In this document: one piece after another, positions 32,691 through 44,199 of the stretch
Layout: each line of letters begins with the position of its first letter
How positions within the stretch are numbered: position 1 is the first letter of the stretch
Position numbers and translations under genes: made by a program
NCBI GenBank assembly: GCA_963693315.1
Contig: OY856186.1
Coordinates: 371,654,850-371,718,849, forward strand
Reading direction: 5' to 3'
From: Diogma glabrata
Taxonomy: Eukaryota; Arthropoda; Insecta; Diptera; Cylindrotomidae
DNA: 64,000 nt
Notes under the pieces: model-generated
Told to the model about the DNA's origin: nothing
What the model saw: the letters and a program-made list of their open reading frames with translations, nothing else
The model's database searches: none

Positions 32691-34484
32691 AAAAATATGA
32701 TAGACTAGGCAGGACGAACGTGCTGAGATATGGAATCTGGACTATCTATGAAGTGAGTGACCTTTTTATATTTTTTGTTTGATTCAATTATGCAAATAAA
32801 ATCTATTATGGTGGTGAATGTGACGGCTGTGGCCTCTTCTCTTCGAAGGTCGCCAGAGTCTTCTTTTTCATTTTATTTTTTTTGGTCTGAATATTTCCGA
32901 AATCCGTTCGTATCACTTAATTTGTGCTGCAATGATAGATATTTTTTCGGACTCATAAGACGCTAGTTGGAAAATAACATCGCTTGGCGCGCTGTCTATC
33001 AAATTGCATCCTATAGGTGTAAATGTAATCAATAGGCACAGTCTCCATTACAAATGTGATTTTCGTTTGGCACCCGATTATTACAAACAAATTATTTTCG
33101 CGCACTAAGCTTTCTGTTTGTACACTACACTAAAATCAAATCATGTTCAACATTTAACATTCTTGATTTCGGAATTCTATAAAATTGTTTTATAAGGGGA
33201 GAAAGTATTTAAAATCATAGAAAATTTTAATAACAAAATCAAATCGGCAGTCAAATTGGAACCATATTCGACAATTTGAGCTATATTTTATGAAACAGTC
33301 GTTTTTAGATTCTTCTTAGATCCTTTTTGGGCGAAAGAAAACCATTTTTCACATTCAACAAATTGGAATTTGTTTTTACAAATGTGTGATGGCTCCGAAC
33401 GCATCCATAATCATTTGTTTATTTTCATATGTTAATCCATATGTTAATCATATGTTAATCCATAAACATATGTTTATGAGCGCAAAAAATATTAAAAATC
33501 AAATCAAATTTTGCAGACTTACCCCACCAAACAACTCCAAATCAAACTCGAGTTCCACATCCAAGGCATTGTGCTAAATTTTACAAATGCTTTGGAAAAT
33601 ATTTAAAAATAAATAACATTTGCTTACCTACAACACGCAGTTCAGTTTAAGCCGAATTATATACATAGATTAAATCGGTAAAAATAGTGTAATTTTACAA
33701 ACGCCTAAATGAACCATTTAGTATTGTCTAATAAACCCAAGAAAATCAGACAATCCAAATCACGTTCTGCATCCAACGAGTTGAAAGAATTTTTATCGCT
33801 TCGAAGCCTAGCTTGTTTTTTAAGGGAGAGAAAACATTCTGAGACAAATTCCGCATGTTCACTTTACATAACCCTAAAATATCCTAAACCCATCGAAAGC
33901 CGAACCTAAACCTACCAAACGAAAGAAATATCCTAACTCTATCCCTAAAAATACCCTAAATATAAATAAATCCCAAATAAGGTTTGAATGCTTCAACTCA
34001 AACGAATCATGTCCGGATGTTCATGGATATCTAAGGATTGATATTGCTTGCACTCTTCATTTATCCAAAATCAAAGGAAATTTAACAACTATTTTTCACA
34101 AAGCTCCAACTCAAATCACACTTGTGTTCTACATTCAACGAATTGTATCAAATATTACAAATGACTAATCCGAATTCGGCCAAGATTGATTTTTAATGGA
34201 AGAAGATGATCAAATCAAGATAAGTTTGCATGTTCTCAGCATTAAGTTCCAGGCAATCTGACTCACGTTGCACATCCATACGTTTTTCGATGGAGTAAAT
34301 ATCCAAAAACAGAATAACGTCTGATTTGCACTAGAAAAAGCTACGGTCATTAGGAATAAGGTTTCGAAAATTGATCGAAAACTGAATATGTGTAGAGTTA
34401 GACCAAAACCCCAGCCATCATAGATGATAAATATTCGATTTCAATAGCCCATTAAATATAACCAATTTGAAAAAGAGGCAACTG
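32691..34484. repeat. Unassigned region with a recurring degenerate motif
   Basis: No supported gene. A motif like CAAATCA(A/C)ACTCGAGTTCC followed by ACATCCAACGAATTG recurs in degenerate form at about 33135, 33536, 33752, 34108 and 34250, often followed by ATTTTACAAATG. Spacing is irregular (about 140-400 bp). This suggests an old, decayed long-period tandem repeat or a family of short insertions. Confidence 0.4.
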
Positions 34485-35010
34485 CATTTATTTAAGCTCT
34501 GCAAATTACTGATACAACCGTTGAGGACACGCTAAAGAACTACGCTCCAAATAGAGTCCTCCAGAGTTAGCCGCCACAGGTCGCTGCAGAAGAGGTCAAA
34601 CTACCGCGCAGCACTAGATCCGGTTGTTCACGCGTCTTAAATAATTACATGAACCAAATTGACCAGGGTGGTTATTTTGTAGTGTTATCTCACTAGGTGA
34701 GATAAAATATTAGTCTTTGATCGACTATATTAGATAAAAGAAAACATTTAAACATAATTTTTTTATCTCACTATTTATCTCACCTAGTGAGATAACACTA
34801 TAAAATAACCAACCTGAACATTGTTGACAAGTGACCCATATGTGAGGGCACGCCACATGATGCAGACCACCTATTTAATTGTCCAGGAAAACCAACCAAC
34901 TTGACGAAGGAAGATTTGTGGTACCGCCCAATAGCAGTAGCTGAGTTCCTGAATCTGGACATGGAGCTGGAGGAGTAGCACCGCACCGTCGCTACAACAA
35001 CAACAACAAC
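34485..35010 (+). mobile_element. Jockey-like non-LTR 3' end with (CAA)n tail
   Basis: The ORF2 C-terminal stretch is seen in pieces: SRVLNNYMNQID, then after the inserted MITE NIVDK, a stop, PICEGTPHDADHLFNCPGKP and TNLTKEDLWYRPIAVAEFLN, ending LDMELEE and a TAG. C-x2-C-x4-H-x4-H-x4-C is the terminal zinc-knuckle-like motif of this Jockey group. The terminal (CAA)n run at about 34995-35010 is a simple-repeat tail. Lies in an intron of the SCaMC pseudogene, on the opposite strand. Confidence 0.75.
34668..34813. mobile_element. Palindromic MITE (146 bp) inside the Jockey end
   Basis: Arms GGTTATTTTGTAGTGTTATC and the reverse complement, extending through TCACTAGGTGAGATA (about 40 bp each side). 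It interrupts the Jockey frame between NQID and NIVDK. The target duplication is unclear. Confidence 0.8.
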
Positions 35011-35378
35011 TGATACAACCGATATACCACACTAATTACTGATAATAAACCACTTACGTCAATTTTTTATCTATCTAAATTTTATCAATTCTCAAAACTT
35101 CCATACAGAGTTCTATACCCAAAAAGTGATCATCGACATCGAAAAGTATGTGAATCGCCGTCCAATTCAAATATTAGAAATTTCCCGATGGAACCTTACC
35201 ATTAGCGGGCGGAATCTGGGGAGATACAGAACCACGTATAATAGTTATCTTTAAGATACTATTGTTGTACTTTTGAAAAGTGACCAGGTTCTCGGTCAGA
35301 GTTTTCTTAACAATGACGGAAATTACGTTACATTACAAACTACACTGAATAATAAATAAATTAAAATAAAAACTTTAC

Positions 35379-35840
35379 CCTGTGCTTGCAACCTTGTTCT
35401 AATCAATGCTAATGGATATGAACAAACTTGTTATAATGTACTTAATGCACTGCCACATCCTATAATAATAAAAAGCTAGGTTGCTCAGTCTGATGATGTT
35501 CTAAATATTTTTTCTTTAGTGTTTCATAAACAGCTAAGTCGATACCCGCATATGGAATAATACCTAGCATATTAGGAATAACTACGATAAAAACTTCGTA
35601 ATCCTTCTTTAAAATAAAATTTTTTGGCTGCATCCAATATCCCTGCATATTGACCAGTTTTCCTTAAAGCTAATCTTGTTTTCAATACTTCTAATGGATA
35701 AATAACGGTTTGACTAACACCACCTGCACATCTTTCATATATTGAATATTTCGTTTTTCATTATCGCGTTTTAAACGTTTTACTTGTTCATAGGCAGCAA
35801 ATTTAATTGCACTTTGGACATGCGATCGAAGTTCATTGGT
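35379..35840 (-). pseudogene. SCaMC-type mitochondrial carrier pseudogene, upstream exon
   Basis: Minus-strand pieces in order: [20 protein letters not shown] (helix H3 region), [20 protein letters not shown] (the P-x-D/E-x-x-K/R carrier signature), [37 protein letters not shown], then a stop where CGQ is expected, and SYPLALIRTRLQAQ (third signature), then a donor GTAAAG at 35378. Frameshifts lie near 35590 and 35735, and a short deletion removes the Arg-Phe-containing start of repeat 2. With intron phase conserved, this is a decayed duplicate of an intron-containing gene rather than a retrocopy. EF-hand exons are not in the window. Confidence 0.8.
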
Positions 35841-36840
35841 TCTTTTCTTCGTTCCGAGGAATTTTCTGATGACAGGGAATGACTACTGCTGTGTTTGTAC
35901 TTAGGTACAAACCAGCAGTACCATTCCTTGCTCAGAAGCTTCTTCAATGGAATGAAGAGAGGAACCAATCCATTTTTTTCTGGATTAGGGGTTTCACCCT
36001 ATACAATTTCAATTTAGTCCTACTTGAATATATTTAGCTTTTGCAATAGAACAATGTCTATGGAGTTTAAGACTTGAAGTCTGGCACTCGGGAGCGTTCT
36101 CCAAAAACGGCATTAGTTCTAATTATAATTTATTTCTAGGTTGAGGAACCACAACCGGGTCAGTAGAAATGGACCTAAGGTCTAACCGTGACGGTTGTGG
36201 TTGCCTTTGTTAAGCTAGGGAGAAACCGTCTTGTAGAATCTGGTCTTAGGGGCTAATCCTTTCGGTTCTCACATGCACTTTTGGTGTGGGCTCGCGAGCG
36301 CGAGAATTCAAGTAGTAAATGAAATGGTCATTGATACCATAATTGTTTTTTATGTCTCCAGACGAATCTTGACTTGGGAATATAAATAAAAATAAAATAA
36401 ATAATTTTCTTAAATAAAATAAATAATTTTGAAAAATACAAATAAATAAAATTTTTTCATAAATAAAATATTTTTTTCATATCAATAAATTTACATAATT
36501 TTAGATATAAATTAAATAAATAGGGGTTAAATATATATTTATAAATATACATTCTTGATTTCAGCATATGTGAATATAAATAAATATATATTTATTTATA
36601 TTCATTTATTTATTCATATTACAGCATTTTGTTAATTTTAAAGGTAGATAAGAGATTTCTAAAGTGTGATTCGCTCTGAGGGTGGCGCTATCCCGTATCA
36701 TTTATTGTAGGTTGAATAATATTATAATAATTTGTAGCAAAGTTCAAATGGCAACATTACTTTTAAGTTGTCTTCTGCGAATCTTGAGTTGAGAATCTCT
36801 TATCCATATCAAATAAAAATAAAATAAATAAAACAAAAAA
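35841..36840. other. No supported gene; short inverted repeats and AT-rich runs
   Basis: At 35880-35925 a 20-bp-scale inverted pair (GGAATGACTACTGCTG... / ...CAGCAGTACCATTCC) and at 36140-36215 another (GAACCACAACCGGG / CGGTTGTGGTTG) are seen, perhaps decayed MITE ends. 36370-36640 is dominated by AAATAAAAT runs. Confidence 0.4.
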
Positions 36841-37159
36841 TTTTTGAAAATATAAATAAACAGCATATCTGAAAATAAATAAATAAATAATTAAAATTAA
36901 TAAATTTTAAATATATAGGAAAAAGATAATTTTAGGGATTTCTGTACAAAAACATTATAAAGGGAGTGTCACTTTTAATTTGGAGATATTTCGTTTTGCG
37001 TTTTTATTTGGGTTGTTCTCGTTTACATACCATCGGTCGAAATTATACCGGGCGAATATTAAAATTTTTATCTTGTATTGTTTTTGTTGTTGACGTTTCT
37101 ATTGGTTTTTTTTAGCGAATTAAATTGTTTTTGGTCGTTATAACATTTTTCTATTCACT

Positions 37160-37506
37160 ATGTCGAATTATCTGACAGCAAACCATCCTTTTTATAGTTT
37201 AGAGGCCTTTGAATTGGCGATAGTGTCACTTGAGGGGTGTGGAGGGAATTGGGCGGAGGAGCTACGCGAACATGCAGCGAGTGCTGTAGGTCCAATATCA
37301 ATCACACGCTACAGACTTAGTAACTGAATCACAAATAGTGGTGCAGGAAGCGCAGCGTATTTACAACGAAATAAGACAGTTACAGCAAAATTAACCGGCT
37401 TCGCTAACCGGATGCAGCATTATTCTAGTAAGGCAAACAGGTTGGGAATGAGCGATGACGTGCTAGATGCCCGGAATTACGCCTCATCGCAACTTACAAC
37501 GGCATG
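37160..37506 (+). pseudogene. gag, 5' part (Gypsy copy C)
   Basis: ATG at 37160, MSNYLTANHPFYSLEAFELA, parallel to copy A. Further on an open stretch encodes MQHYSSKANRLGMSDDVLDA then RNYASSQLTTA, in which Ala/Arg-rich spacing parallels copy A around 690-780. Frameshifts lie between the two. Cut by the solo LTR at 37507. Confidence 0.65.
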
Positions 37507-38849
37507 TGTAATGCAGTGTCTTCATTGGCGAACCAATGAAGCGCATAGCAGGTTGCGCACCTTGGAGATTTATAACGCCGATCGACTAGCTTTCAGTCTT
37601 CGTGGATTTGAGAAGAATAATCCTGCTTCTTCAACACAACTACAGAAATGTACGCAAGTTACGTGATAAGGCAGAAGTGGAAAGAATACAAGTGAGAAAA
37701 TGAGACTCTGGCGACCTTTTTTTGCGAAAGAACCGTGATCATCACGTTTAACCCCCACATTCGCTCCCATATGCCCACACTCTCATACTTCATGCACGCT
37801 CAAATCCTCCCACACACCCGCACTTACACACACACACACACCCATGTAGCCAAGCAAGACAATTAAGTTCAAAGAAATTTGGTAATTATAGTAATTATAG
37901 TAATAATTATTCTGGTCCAAATAATTTTTATAACTGACATTTGACCATTCTGATTAAATCCACCAAATATGTCGGAGAATAAAAATAATCTTTCATGGAT
38001 TTAGGAATATACGTACAGAATCGGGCAACAGCATTTATAATATGACCAATAATACCATTAATTGTAAACTGACAACCAAATTGTAGGTTACGTGAAAACC
38101 TCACACGCTATATTTATATGCAGCACAGTTGCAACTCTATGACCAGCATAACCAGACTCAATTACCACTAAGAATTTTAAGACAAACTAATAATTAGTCC
38201 CCTGTAATCGTTTAGCAATTAAATAATCCATTAAATAGTCCAAAAGGACGATTCGAGTCACACAGTAATAACGCCGTGACTTGCGGTTAAATTGCATTCG
38301 GTCCGGATTCTGAGCATATTCACAATATTGGTTTAGTATTTAAATTAAATTGAATAAATGAATGCACATCACCAAATCCGATCATAATCCCAATTGAATA
38401 GTAGTTGTTGTTCGGATTGATACATGGAAGTTCTAGGCTAATTCTTTTACAGCGGGTTATCAGTGCTAAGTAATGTCGGTTACAATTACAACGGCATGAA
38501 TGATTTCCTTATAAACCAGTTACAGGTAGCATAAAAATTATTAGGAATTGAGCAATAATTCAAAAAAAAAAATAAATTAGGAAAAAGTATATCATTTATA
38601 ATCATTTTTAATTTAATTTGTAGTGTCCCACACATACACCCCCATGCATTCACGCACACGCATCGACAATCACGCCCACATTCATCCATACGTACACTCA
38701 TTCACGCGCATTCATACATTTAATTTTAAAAAATTTAACTAAAGGACACTCACCCCATGGTTATATCCTGACCGGCCTCAATGTCTTCTTGTCTTCCTAG
38801 CATATAACTTATGATGAGATGAGGAGTTGTAAAATCATAAGCATAGGTT

Positions 38850-39012
38850 GCGCCACAAAATAAAGCGATTGTTGACAAATTGTACTGATAATGCAGCAAT
38901 GTTGCACCACAAATGCTAGGTGATTAATGATAAATTGTATTGATAAGTTGTATAAATAATGCAATAAAATGTTGCGCCACAAATACTAGGCGATTACTGA
39001 TAATTTGTATAA
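38850..39012. repeat. About 70-bp tandem repeats in LTR C (continue at 44247-44395)
   Basis: Units built on ATGTTGCGCCACAAATACTA then GGCGATT and TGATAAATTGTA occur about three times before 39012 and about twice after the nested MITE (44266 and 44318). The array was therefore split by the hAT MITE. LTRs A and B have different tandem arrays at the equivalent place. Confidence 0.75.
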
Positions 39013-39464
39013 TAGAGATGTTGATATTATATCGATAAATCGAAAATGCGATATTTTTTGCCTGATATATCGAAAATTATGAATGATTTATTTTCATTTG
39101 ATATATCGATAGGTCGATATATTAATCACGATATTTTCGATATTTTAATATGGCAGCTTTGTATAAAGAAATGAATAGAAAACGGATAAAATGTCAAAAA
39201 TATAACAGTTATTTGCAACTATTATCTTGATTTTATACATAAAATTCACCCCAGACGAAATAGATACAATGTCGTCTGCAATTTATGTGGGAATAATTAC
39301 AAAACCAGCGGCAATATCATAAATAAATTTTTTTGTACTAAAATGACATATTTTTCATAAACTTTTACTGCCTAATTTGTGGATTATCGATATTTTAAAT
39401 ATCGATATTTTTGGGTGATATATATTTGGACGATATTGATATTTATTTTTTTAGCCGATTATAT

Positions 39465-39723
39465 TGTAGGAGAAAGAGACAAATAATTTATCTTTTTCTT
39501 CATTGTAATTTAAAATTTTAGTTTTTTAAGTTCTTCTCTTTGTTTTAGTTTTTAGTTTATTTTGAGATTTTGTAAATTTTGTAAAGGATAGTCAAACGAG
39601 TGTAGTTCGTCTATTCCTATTAGTTTGGATTTAATAAGAAATAAATATTTTAGTGAAATAATATATATATATTTGTGAAATATTAGTTTGTTTGTTATTA
39701 TTTTTTTATTAAATAACCCTACA
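39465..39723 (+). repeat. 5' LTR of the mdg3-like element (259 bp)
   Basis: TGTAGGAGAAAGAGACAAA ... TAAATAACCCTACA. Contains GATTTTGTAAATTTTGTAAA, a duplication absent from the 3' LTR. Confidence 0.9.
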
Positions 39724-39726
39724 ATT

Positions 39727-39746
39727 TTCAGAAGTGAGATTTGAAC
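39727..39746 (+). other. Primer-binding site, tRNA-Leu type
   Basis: TTCAGAAGTGAGATTTGAAC matches, apart from one base, the complement of the 3' region of tRNA-Leu (TCAGAAGTGGGATTTGAAC), as used by mdg3/micropia-type elements. The TGG that would pair with the tRNA CCA end is not seen, so the site is imperfect. Confidence 0.6.
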
Positions 39747-39826
39747 TTTATTTTTTTTAAATCAAAAATACACGTGCTTTTGGTATTTTTCCTTAAAAGA
39801 ATTGTGATTACAAATTTTGTTTAAAG

Positions 39827-41818
39827 ATGGTTGGTAAAAGACAATTAAGAAAATCCAACGAATCTGTTAGTGATTCCGAAACAACATTATGTTTAGAAAA
39901 AAAACAGCTTGAATTTGAAAAACAAATGTTACAAAAAGAAATGGAATTATTGCAACGCGAAAAAAATATTTTCCAGAAGGAAAAAGAATTGTTAGCAGTG
40001 TCCACGCACAAAAAACAGAATATTAGTGTTGGTGATCTGTCGGAAATGTGCTCCGGCTACGATGGAAGTAACATTTTGTATACAGTTTGGGAGGGTCAGT
40101 TACTTTCACTCCAAGAATGCTACGAAATCAGCAACGAAGTTATGAAGTTGCTCGTAATTAAAAAATTACAAGGCAAACTGCTTTTATGGTATCAGTCAAC
40201 GGCTGATACCATTAAATTAAATTTTAGAGAGCTTTTATCTAAAATTCAAAGCTTATTTGATTTACCTGTGAATTCTGCGGAATTACGTAGGAAATTTGAA
40301 AATCGAAAATGGCATCACGCAGAACCTTTTGAGGTATATTTTTATGATAAAATAAAATTATGCAATTCTTTGTCTCTTACAGAGTGTGAAAAAATCGATT
40401 ACGTCATCGATGGAATGCATGATTCTGTTTTGCAAAATCAAGCAAGAATGCGAGGCTTTGAAAGTTTGGATGTATTACTACGGGTGATGAGCCAAATGAA
40501 AACCAACTCTTCGGTTAAAGATAGTCACAAATTCGAACGTAATCAGCCTTTTAAATATTCACCTAAGGAAAGTAAAATTAAAAGTGAAGTTAAGTGTTTT
40601 AACTGTGGTGAGAATGGACACTTTTCCAATAATTGTAACAAGCCTTCGAGAGCATGGGGATCGTGCTTTAAATGTGGTTCTACAAACCATCAAGCAAAAA
40701 GCTGTGGAAAAGATTACAACTCAAGTAAAAATCAAAAGCTTTTTCCAACCAAATCCGAAATTGGATGTATTCAGGATTCTGAGTATTTTGTAGATTTGCA
40801 AATTAACGATAATAATTTAAAAGCTATTGTTGACACAGGTAGTCCTGTATCACTAATCAAAAACCATTTAGTTGATAATTTAGTAATAGAGAAAAATATG
40901 TTTAACAATAATTTAGTAGGATTAAATAATTGTAGAATCGATACTTTTGGTGTAGCGAATACAACCGTTTTTATAAATAATATTTTGATAGACGCTACAT
41001 TTTTTGTGATTAGTAACGAAGTAACCAAACATGATTGTTTAATCGGTAGAAATATTATAAATAATAATAATTTAAAATTTAATTTTGGTCGTTATGGGGA
41101 AATTGAAGTAATTAAAGATAACAATTTAGATACTTTCGATAAAGAAATATTGAACATAGAATATAATAACATAAACGAAATAGATTTACGTATTGGAAAA
41201 CAAGTATCGGCAAACGATAAACGAAAGATTTATAATTTATATAATGAATATTTGGTTAGTTTTGATCTTGCAAAAGAAGTCAGACAAGAACATATTAAGC
41301 TAAATATTAATTTAACGAAAGATCAACCTTTTTATTTCAAACCAAGAAGGTTATCATATTCTGAAAAATTAGAACTGCAAAAAGTAGTTGATGAATGGTT
41401 GGAAAGGGGCATTGTTCGAGTTAGTTATTCACCGTACGCGAGTCCTATAGTGTTAGTTAAGAAAAAAAATGACGAAACTAGAGTTTGTATCGACTATAGA
41501 GCACTAAATAATATAACTATAAAGGATAGGTATCCTCTACCTTTGATCGAAGATCAAATTGATCGTCTAGCTGATAAATGTTATTTCACAAGTTTGGATT
41601 TAAAAAGTGCATTTAATCACGTGGCAATAGAAGAAGACTCGATTAAATTTACTGCTTTTATAACTCCATTTGGTCATTACGAATTTTTAAAAATGCCTTT
41701 CGGTTTGAGTAACTCGCCTTCTACCTTTCAACGATTCATCAATTATATTTTTAAAAGTTTATTAGATTCGGGAAAAATTTTAATTTACCTAGACGACATT
41801 TTTATAGCTTCACTTTAG
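39827..41818 (+). pseudogene. Gag-Pol part 1: gag, protease, RT (mdg3-like)
   Basis: 663 codons from the ATG at 39827. N-terminal Lys/Glu-rich coiled coil (residues about 15-60), Gag core, zinc knuckles CFNCGENGHFSNNC (about 256) and CFKCGSTNHQAKSC (about 279), protease VDTGSPVSLI (about 334), RT with RVCIDYRALNNITIKDRYPL, CYFTSLDLKSAFNHV, MPFGLSNSPSTFQ and catalytic YLDDIFIAS (about 654). A one-base loss near 41810 creates the stop at 41816-41818; the RT thumb continues in the next frame (LEEHFDILK onward). Single Gag-Pol frame, as in related elements. Confidence 0.9.
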
Positions 41819-42672
41819 AGGAACATTTTGATATTTTAAAAGTTGTATTCGATATCTTAGGACTGAACAAACTGCAGATTAGACTAGATAAATGTAAATT
41901 TATACAAAATGAAATTTGTTATTTGGGATATTTGATCAATAGGAAGGGAATCTCACCCGACCCTCGTAATTTAATATCCGTTGCAAATTTTCCCATACCA
42001 AAGTGTGTTAAAGATGTTCATAGCTTTATTGGTCTTTGTTCTTATTTTAGAAAATTTATAAAAGATTTTTCAATTTTGGCCAAGCCATTGTATGATTTGT
42101 TAAAGAAAGATGCAATATTTATTTTTGAAAATGAACAATTAGATTGCTTTAAAATGCTTAAATCAAAATTGACAGAACAACCAGTATTAGCGTTATATTC
42201 TTACTTGAGAAAAACCGAACTTCATTGTGATGCAAGCTCACTGGGGTTTGGAGCAGTTTTGGTTCAGAAACAAGATGATAATAAGTACCATCCAGTTTTC
42301 TATTTTAGTAAGAGAACAAGTATAAATGAGAGTAAATTAGTGAGTTTTGAATTAGAATTATTAGCAATAGCGTATTCCTTGAATAGGTTTAAAATATACC
42401 TGCACGGTATTGATTTTATAATTTTTACTGATTGTAACGCTGTAAACCTTGCGCTAAAGAAAAAGGATATTAATCCGAAAATAGCGCGATATGCATTAGA
42501 ATTAGAAAATTTTAATTATACCATTCAACATAGAGGTAGTGAGCAAATGCGTCATGTCGATGCTTTAAGCAGAATCAGTAACATTTTAGTATTAGAAGAG
42601 AATAGTCTAGCTCAACGATTAGCTTTTAACCAAAACCGAGATGAAGATATCTTAAAATTTAGAACAAATTGA
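41819..42672 (+). pseudogene. Pol part 2: RT thumb, RNase H (mdg3-like)
   Basis: Continuation after the first frameshift: CYLGYLINRKGISPDPRNL, then FIGLCSYFRKFIKDFS, RNase H with LHCDASSLGFGAVLVQKQ, FELELLAIAYSLNRFKIYL, FIIFTDCNAVNLALKKK and HRGSEQMRHVDALSR. The methionine at 41923 is internal, not a start. A second one-base shift at about 42655 (within TTAAAATTTAGAACAAATTG) ends it. Confidence 0.9.
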
Positions 42673-43825
42673 AAGTAAACAGTTCGAATTAAGAAATGGG
42701 CTAGTTTATAAAAAATTTCATAATAACATTTTATTTTATGTTCCTAATAATATGATAACCAACATAATTCAAATATATCATGATAATATGGGTCACTGTG
42801 GCGTACCCAAAACAATTTCCAATATTAAAGATACTTATTGGTTTCCAAATATGTATAGTAAAATTAAAGAACATATCCATAATTGTATAAAATGCATAAC
42901 TTTTCACCCCAATAATGGAAAAAATGAAGGTATACTTCATAGTATTCCAAAGGGTAACAAACCTTTCGAAATGATTCATATTGATCACTTGGGACCTTTG
43001 AACAGAACAAAAAAGGGTAATAAGCATTTACTAGTTGTAGTTGAAGCTTTTACTCGATTTATTAAATTATTTGGAGTAAAAAATACATCATCAATAGAAG
43101 TCATAAAACATTTAAATACTTATTTCGAGTTTTATAGTCAACCTAAAATTATTATAAGCGACCGTGGTAGTTGCTTTACCTCTTCTGAATTTCAAGATTT
43201 TTGCAATGCATCGCACATTAGACATATTCTTGTGGCAACAGGTTCACCACAAGCCAATGGATCCGTTGAACGTGTAAATCGTACAATAATCCCTATTATT
43301 TCCAAATTGATAAATAATACAGAGAATCTAGAATGGGATAAAGTTCTTACTGAAGTAGAATTAAGCGTTAATAACACAGTTAACCGGTCAACGGGAGAGA
43401 CCCCTTGTAAATTATTATTTGGAGTAGAACAACATGGTTCAGTAAATGATGATCTTAGAGATGCACTAAAAATTTTAAATAATGCTGATACTGAGACTTT
43501 TGACAGTTTAAAAAATTTGAATAATTTAAGAGAAAAGGCAATTAAAAGAAATGCAATCGTTCAGACAAGCAATGAAAATTATTATAATTTACGTCATAGG
43601 CCACCAACAGTTTTTAAAATCAATGATTATGTTTTGATAAAAAATATAGATACGACAGTAGGGTATAACATGAAATTTATTCCTAAATATCGTGGTCCAT
43701 TTGTAATAAGTAAAGTATTAGATAATGATCGGTATCTTATAAAGGATCCTGAAAATTATCAGAATAGTCAGCGGCCGTTTGAAGGCATTTTTGAAGCAAA
43801 AAACCTTAGAATGTATAAAAAATAA
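42673..43825 (+). pseudogene. Pol part 3: integrase (mdg3-like)
   Basis: After the second shift: the HHCC finger (HDNMGHCG ... HNCIKC), catalytic core IHIDHLGPL (about 42978), ISDRGSCFTS (about 43157), and the Glu in ANGSVERVNRT (about 43268), consistent with D,D-35-E. The C-terminal end has LRHRPPTVFKINDYVLIKN then KFIPKYRGPFVISKVL, a GPF/Y-type module, and stops at 43823-43825. No chromodomain. Catalytic residues intact. Confidence 0.9.
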
Positions 43826-43947
43826 TTTTAGTTTTTTTGAATGCGATCGTTAATTTAATAGTTGTTTAAAAAGAAAAAAAAAAGAAATTTTGTATACAAT
43901 TCCCCTGAATCGAGGAATCGAGGCGATTCCAGACAGGATGGCCGAAT

Positions 43948-44199
43948 TGTAGGAGAAAGAGACAAATAATTTATCTTTTTCTTCATTGTAATTTAAAATT
44001 TTAGTTTTTTAAGTTCTTCTCTTTGTTTTAGTTTTTAGTTTATTTTGAGATTTTGTAAAGGATAGTCAAACGAGTGTAGTTCGTCTATTCCTATTAGTTT
44101 GGTTTAAATAAGAAATAAATATTTTAGTGAAATAATATATATATATATTTGTGAAATATTAGTTTGTTTGTTATTATTTTTTTATTAAATAACCCTACA
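43948..44199 (+). repeat. 3' LTR of the mdg3-like element (252 bp)
   Basis: Same ends as the 5' LTR. An A-rich purine run (AAAAAGAAAAAAAAAAGAAA, about 43869) lies some 60 bp upstream rather than directly next to the LTR; the immediate upstream sequence is GACAGGATGGCCGAAT. Confidence 0.9.

Larger units (their letters stand above)
39465..44199 (+). mobile_element. mdg3-like Ty3/Gypsy element with both LTRs
   Basis: A complete 4.7 kb element: 5' LTR, Leu-tRNA-like primer site, Gag-Pol frame, 3' LTR, flanked by ATAT (39461-39464 and 44200-44203). Domain order is gag, two zinc knuckles, protease, RT, RNase H, integrase, with no envelope frame. The LTRs differ by a 9-bp direct-repeat indel, a TA-run length change and a small substitution cluster, so it is relatively young. 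Two frameshifts in pol make it inactive as written. Confidence 0.9.

Noticed and set aside
43826..43947. Envelope gene after integrase in the mdg3-like element
   Set aside because: Only 122 bp between the integrase stop and the 3' LTR; no third frame. No envelope-like frame was seen in any Gypsy or BEL element here.
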